NCBI GenBank assembly: GCA_963778165.1
Contig: CAVZTE010000004.1
Location: 248,001-312,000 of the forward strand
Length of the DNA stretch: 64,000 nucleotides
Source: Bog-756 sp963778165
GTDB lineage: Bacteria > Actinomycetota > Acidimicrobiia > Acidimicrobiales > RAAP-2
Direction: 5' to 3'
Translations under genes and position numbers: made by a program
Notes under the pieces: model-generated
Told to the model about the DNA's origin: nothing
What the model saw: the letters and a program-made list of their open reading frames with translations, nothing else
Database searches by the model: none
Shown: in pieces, positions 59,756 to 64,000 of the stretch
Numbering within the stretch: position 1 is the stretch's first letter
Layout: each line of letters opens with the position of its first letter

Positions 59756-61738
59756 ATGCTGCAGTACATACTGGCTGGGCTGGCTTTGGGCTCGATCTAC
59801 GCCATCGCCTCGGCCGGGCTGGTGATCACCTTCGTCTCCACCGGTGTCCTCAATTTCGCCTTCGGGTCCATGGCCTTCGTGGTGGCCCGCTTCTACTACT
59901 GGCTGAACACCCAGCACGGTTGGACCACGGTGAACTCGGGCCTGCTGTCACTGCTGGTGTTCGCCCCGCTGCTCGGCGTCGTCCTGTACGCCGTGCTGTT
60001 CCGATTCGTCCGCAACGCCTCCACCCTGATCAAGATCGTCGTGACCATCGGGCTGTCCGTGGCCCTGCCGCCGGTGGCGGACCTGGTCTTCGGCTCCCAG
60101 ACCATCGCCACCGCCCCGGGCCTGGCTCTCACCACCGACCACCCGTACCACTTCCTCGGCGCGCCGGTCACCACCAACCAGATCATCACCTACGGCTTCG
60201 TGGTGCTGGTGGTCCTGGCCGGGTTGCTGGCCCTCCGGTTCACCCGGGTGGGGCTGTACGTACGGGCCAGCGTGGACTCCGAGTCGATGACCTCGCTCTC
60301 GGGCACCAACCCCGGGCGGGTGGCCGTCGGGGTCTGGGCGGTCAGCACCATGCTGGCCGGGCTGGCCGGCATCCTGGTGGCCCCGACCAACGGCCTCACC
60401 ACCATCGGGATGGCCACCTTGATGGCGGCGGCCTTCGCCGCCGTGGTGGCGGCACGTCTACGGTCCCTGGCCGGAGTGGTGGCCATCTCCCTGGCCATGG
60501 GGGTCGTCACCGACGTGGTGCAGGAGTACCTGCCACCGGCCAGCTCCTTCACCGCCGCCATCATTCCGAGCATCCCGTTCGGGTTCATCCTCGTCTTCTT
60601 GGTCATCTACCTCATCCGGTCGGGATCGGTGGCCGACGAGGCCCAGGCCGGAGGGCCACTGGACCACGCCATCCGACCGGCCAACCAGGACGTGTCCGTG
60701 GCCGGCTTGACCGGGGACGGACCCGGCAACGGCAAGCGGACCACCGTGCTGGCCCTCCTTCCGCTGGTCGTGGTGGGCGTGGTGCCCCTCATCTTCCACG
60801 GCTCGCCGTTCTGGTTGGGCCTGGTGGCCGGGGGGCTGTGTTATGCCATCTGCTTCCTGTCCTTCACCGTGGTCACCGGAGAAGGGGGGATGCTGTGGCT
60901 CTCCCAGATCATCTTCGCCGGAGGTGGGGCCCTGGCCGCCGCGCAGTTCGTCAACGTCTGGCACGTCCCCGTCCTGCTGGCCATCCTGCTCGGTGCACTC
61001 ATCATGGCCGTGGTCGGCGCCATCATCGGCCTCCTGACCATCCGACTGGGCGACCTCTACGTGGCGCTGGTCACCCTCAGCTTCGGGCTCCTGGTCGAGA
61101 CCCTGGTCTTCACCCTCAACCAATTCTCGCAAGGTGGCCTGGGTGAGTCCTTCACCCCGCCGTCGTTCGCCAGTGGCACCCTGGCCTTCTCGTACCTGGC
61201 GCTGGTGGTCTTCCTGATCTTCGCCGCCCTCATCGTCAACCTCCGCCGGTCCACCACCGGTATGGCTCTCCGGGCGGTCCGCGACAGCGAGGCCGCCTCC
61301 CGGACCCTCGGGGTCAGCATCGTCCAGGTCAAGGTCATGATCGGAGCCCTGGGCGCCTTCGTGGCCGCCGTCGGGGGCTGCTTTTTGGCCATGGATGTCG
61401 GCGTAGCCCAACCATCCACCTACGAGACCTTCGCCGGCCTGGTCTGGCTGGCGGTGGTGGTCACGTTGGGGGTCCGCTCCATCGCCGGCGCCGCCATTGC
61501 CGGCTTGGCCTTCTCACTGCTGCCGGGGGTCTTCCAGAGCTACGTGCCGACCCGTTGGGCGGAGGTGCCGGCCATCCTGTTCGGGCTGGGAGCCATCTCG
61601 GTGGCCAAGGATCCCGACGGCGTCGTGGTCCGGACCGGCCGTCAGCTGCGGCAGCTGGTCGTGGTGCACTGGCCGACCCTCCACCGCCGCCCGGGCCCGG
61701 TGGCGCCCACGCCCTCGGTGCCGGAGGTCCGGTCATGA
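59756..61738 (+). CDS. Fused LivH-LivM permease of a branched-chain-amino-acid-type ABC importer
   Basis: A 660-residue membrane protein. Residues 1-290 are a LivH domain, with ILAGLALGSIYAIASAGLVITFVSTGVLNFAFGSMAF as its hallmark N-terminus. Residues about 330-630 are a LivM domain, with TGEGGMLWLSQIIFAGGGALAAA and the EAA-like loop TTGMALRAVRDSEAASRTLGVSIVQVKVM. LivH and LivM are usually separate proteins; here a ~40-residue hydrophilic linker joins them. The ATG at 59756 follows AAAGG. The TGA overlaps the ATG of the ATPase gene (ATGA). Such HAAT importers take up amino acids, amides, urea or aromatic and dicarboxylic acids. Given the neighbourhood, the substrate is probably the compound degraded by the adjacent genes. 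Confidence 0.9.
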   Translation: MLQYILAGLALGSIYAIASAGLVITFVSTGVLNFAFGSMAFVVARFYYWLNTQHGWTTVNSGLLSLLVFAPLLGVVLYAVLFRFVRNASTLIKIVVTIGLSVALPPVADLVFGSQTIATAPGLALTTDHPYHFLGAPVTTNQIITYGFVVLVVLAGLLALRFTRVGLYVRASVDSESMTSLSGTNPGRVAVGVWAVSTMLAGLAGILVAPTNGLTTIGMATLMAAAFAAVVAARLRSLAGVVAISLAMGVVTDVVQEYLPPASSFTAAIIPSIPFGFILVFLVIYLIRSGSVADEAQAGGPLDHAIRPANQDVSVAGLTGDGPGNGKRTTVLALLPLVVVGVVPLIFHGSPFWLGLVAGGLCYAICFLSFTVVTGEGGMLWLSQIIFAGGGALAAAQFVNVWHVPVLLAILLGALIMAVVGAIIGLLTIRLGDLYVALVTLSFGLLVETLVFTLNQFSQGGLGESFTPPSFASGTLAFSYLALVVFLIFAALIVNLRRSTTGMALRAVRDSEAASRTLGVSIVQVKVMIGALGAFVAAVGGCFLAMDVGVAQPSTYETFAGLVWLAVVVTLGVRSIAGAAIAGLAFSLLPGVFQSYVPTRWAEVPAILFGLGAISVAKDPDGVVVRTGRQLRQLVVVHWPTLHRRPGPVAPTPSVPEVRS

Positions 61739-63335
61739 CCCAGGAGCCAGCGGGCGGAACGACGCCCAGACTGTCCTGCACCGGGGTCTCGGTGCGTTTC
61801 GGCGGACTGCTGGCCGTCGACAATGTCTCCGTCACCGTGCCGCCCCGTGACGTCGTGGGCCTGGTGGGGCCCAACGGTGCCGGAAAGAGCACTCTGTTCG
61901 GCGTGCTCTCCGGCCTGATCCGCCCGTCGCGTGGCGAGGTCTATCTCGACGGGAAAGAGGTCACCCGCTCCTCGCCGCAACTCGCGCGCCGAGCGTGGGT
62001 TGGCCCGCACCTTTCAGCACCCCGAGGTCTTCGGCGGCCTGACTGTCCGTCAGCACCTGGTGCTGGCCCACCGGGCCCGTGTGGCCAAGCGGAGGATCTG
62101 GTCCGATCTCTTCACCCTCGGAAGCCTGCACCGGGTCGGACGCCGAGGAGCGGGCGGTGGTCGATGGCCTGATCGACTCCCTCGGTCTGGGCCCGGTGGC
62201 CCATCGGTTCGCCGTCGGACTGCCTCTCGGGGTGTCGCGCCTGCTGGAGCTGGGTAGGGCCCTGGCCACCTCACCGTCGGTGCTACTGCTCGACGAGCCC
62301 TCGTCGGGACTCGACTCCACCGAGACCGGCGAGTTCGAGAGCACGCTCCGACGGATCGCCACCGATCACGGCGTGTCGGTACTCATCGTGGAGCACGACG
62401 TCGAACTGGTCATGCGCCTGTGCAGCACCATCTGCGTGCTGGACTTCGGTTCCCTCATCGCCAGCGGGACGCCCGCGGAGATCCGGTCCAACCCCCAGGT
62501 CCGGGCGGCCTACCTGGGCGAGGACACGGACACCGACGACGTGGAGGAGAAGGCCGGTGGCCCGGCTCCCACCGTCACCACACCGGCCGCCGCTCAGGCC
62601 GACGAGGCGCGGCCGACGACGCTCGAGGTCGAGAACCTCTGCGTCCGCTACGGACAGGCCGTGGCGGTATCGGACACCTCCTTCCGGATCCGGCAGGGAC
62701 AGGCCCTGGCCATCCTGGGACCGAACGGTGCAGGGAAGAGCAGCCTGGCCCGGGCCATCTCCGGCCTGGTCCCGGCCTCATCGGGGAGTGTGAAGCTCAA
62801 CGGTCGGGACATCACCTCCGACGCGGCGTACCGGATCCGCAAGGCCGGCGTGATCCACCTGCCCGAGGGTCGAGGGGTGTTCCGCCGGCTCTCGGTGGCG
62901 GACAACCTGCGGATGGCCACCACCACGGTCCGGGGCCGTCAGGGCCGGCTGGATGCCATCGAGCGGACCTTCGAGTACTTCCCCAACCTGGCCGACCGGC
63001 GGCGTCAGATGGCCGGGAGCCTCTCCGGCGGGGAGCAGCAGATGCTCTCGTTGGCCCGCGCCCTCATCACCTCGCCCACCCTGCTGATCGCCGACGAACT
63101 CTCCCTCGGTCTCGCTCCCCTGCTGGTCGACTCGGTATTCGAAGGACTCGGCCGCGCCCGCCGGGACGGCGTCACCCTGCTCATCATCGAGCAGTACGTC
63201 CACCGGGCCCTGCAGTTCGCCGACGAGTGCCTGGTCCTCCAACGAGGCGAGGTGGCGTGGACCGGTGAGGCCCACGGCATGGGAGAGGACCTGCTCCGAC
63301 ACTATTTAGGTGAATCGATGACGGTGGTTCCGTGA
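61735..63335 (+). CDS. Fused LivG-LivF ATPase of the same importer, frame-broken twice in the LivG half
   Basis: A tandem ABC ATPase. LivG starts at 61735 with Walker A GPNGAGKST (from ~61868). The frame then breaks near 61990 (after SPQL); the second frame supplies RAERGLARTFQHPEVFGGLTVRQHL. It breaks again at ~62110-62140, after which the third frame (62079-63335 open) gives LLELGRALATSPSVLLLDEPSSGLDS and the LivG end. That frame continues without a stop through a ~30-residue linker into LivF: Walker A GPNGAGKSS, VIHLPEGRGVFRRLSVADNLR, signature SLSGGEQQMLSLARAL, LLIADELSLGLAPLLVD. Removing one base at each break restores a single ~530-residue LivG-LivF protein mirroring the fused permease. 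The LivF half is intact. The breaks may be sequence errors. Confidence 0.8.
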
Positions 63336-63450
63336 AAGGAGTCGTGGTGCAGTCGCCCGGGTGACCCGGGTACCTCCGGCGACAGCTGGCGGTGCAACCT
63401 GAAACCAGGTTCGTCAAGCAACATCAACGTAACGATCAGGAAGAGAGATC

Positions 63451-64000
63451 ATGCCTCTACGCAATAAGAAGTTCCTAGCAGCCGGACTGACCTGCCTTGT
63501 CCTGCTGATCTCCGCCGGGTGTAGCTCCAACTCGTCGAGCCCCACCACGACATCAGGCGGCGGCTCCGGCGGTTCCAAGACCTACACGCTGGGCCTCATC
63601 ACCGACCTCACCGGACCGGGGGCGTCCGAAGCGGCAACATCGGTTGACGGGGTCAAGGCCGCCATCGGCGTGGCGGCCACCGAGGGGTACAAGATCAATT
63701 ACGTGAGCGCCGACACAGCCACCACGACCACCGGAGCGCTGTCGGGAGCGCAGAAGCTGGTGGAGCAGGATCACGTCTTCGCCGTGCTCGGGGTGTCGTC
63801 CCTCCTCTTCAGCGCCGCCCCCTACCTCTTGGAGAACAAGGTCCCGGTGATCGGGGGGGCCTTCGATGCCAGTGAGTGGTTGGAGCCCAAGTACTACAAC
63901 ATGTTCTCGGTCATCGGGAACGAGGACTTCACCAAGGTCTATACGACCACCGGCCTGTTCCTGAAGAGCCAGGGGGTTACCAAGCTCGGGGCCGTCGGCT
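63451..64000 (+). CDS. ABC-transporter substrate-binding lipoprotein (Leu/Ile/Val-type), partial
   Basis: The first 183 codons of a periplasmic-binding protein; the gene runs off the window. The ATG at 63451 follows AGGAAGAG. A signal peptide with lipobox LISAGC (Cys24) and a Ser/Gly/Thr linker (25-42) precede a type I periplasmic-binding fold: KTYTLGLITDLTGPGASEAATSVDGVKAAI, then GALSGAQKLVEQDHVFAVLG and NKVPVIGGAFDASEWLEP. It lies ~115 bases after the fused ATPase gene and completes the importer of this operon. Confidence 0.9.
   Translation, partial: MPLRNKKFLAAGLTCLVLLISAGCSSNSSSPTTTSGGGSGGSKTYTLGLITDLTGPGASEAATSVDGVKAAIGVAATEGYKINYVSADTATTTTGALSGAQKLVEQDHVFAVLGVSSLLFSAAPYLLENKVPVIGGAFDASEWLEPKYYNMFSVIGNEDFTKVYTTTGLFLKSQGVTKLGAVG

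Noticed and set aside
1..64000. CRISPR arrays, insertion sequences, prophage genes, rRNA
   Set aside because: No regularly spaced repeats, transposase motifs, phage structural genes or rRNA-like sequence were recognised anywhere in the window.

Overview
The window is GC-rich and densely coded, with many GTG starts, many ATGA/GTGA stop-start overlaps and several apparently leaderless transcripts. Together with a lysyl-phosphatidylglycerol-type synthase next to lysyl-tRNA synthetase, SARP, ECF and LCP proteins, this points to an actinobacterium. The many acyl-CoA, DUF35 and amidohydrolase genes would fit an acidimicrobial-type lineage, but that is an inference, not a demonstration. I see no phage, transposase or CRISPR.

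Layout. 0-7.8 kb: a truncated SARP-type regulator, a sulfotransferase/DUF1214 pair, a divergent oxidoreductase/MarR pair with a readable promoter-operator region, and a TTC38-like TPR protein. 7.8-13.9 kb: a complete glycopeptide-resistance locus. vanR-vanS lie on the minus strand and vanH-vanA-vanX-murF diverge on the plus strand. The catalytic residues of VanX and the D-lactate-selecting His of VanA are present at the same numbers as in the enterococcal proteins. 13.9-19.8 kb: a pentose-phosphate/glycolysis group (zwf, rpiA, gnd, pgi, tal). 20.1-25 kb: TetR plus a two-gene ABC exporter, a SCO1-like protein and an MFS exporter. 25-27.4 kb: the heavily frame-broken remnant of a membrane PAS-GGDEF-EAL protein.

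27.5-33.6 kb: a lysyl-lipid locus. lysS is translationally coupled to an unusual 999-residue protein joining a calcineurin-like phosphoesterase to a membrane DUF2156 (MprF/LysX-type) aminoacyltransferase. A membrane esterase diverges from it, followed by a tRNA-Lys(CTT) gene with its own promoter. 33.7-41.3 kb: a frame-broken S53 peptidase, a frame-broken DinB/DUF664 protein, an ECF sigma factor overlapping a membrane Asp-box sensor candidate, an LCP protein and SurE. 41.7-47.9 kb: TetR, lipoprotein hydrolase, MarR/MFS, and a MarR-hydrolase-nitroreductase operon.

48.5-64 kb: a catabolic island. It holds two acyl-CoA dehydrogenases, a DUF35-thiolase (Ltp2-like) fusion, a DapB-like dehydrogenase, a CitE-like lyase, a class III CoA-transferase, an NtaA/DszA-type flavin monooxygenase, a GntR regulator with a palindrome at its start codon, and an amidohydrolase. 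A branched-chain-amino-acid-type ABC importer follows, with fused permeases, fused ATPases and a lipoprotein binding protein cut by the window end. The set looks like uptake plus CoA-dependent breakdown of one unidentified organic acid.

A caution for the whole window: five otherwise good genes (SARP, SCO1, S53, DUF664, LivGF) carry seven single frame breaks, all of the same sense (one extra base), and the GGDEF-EAL remnant carries many in mixed senses. These may be assembly errors rather than biology.
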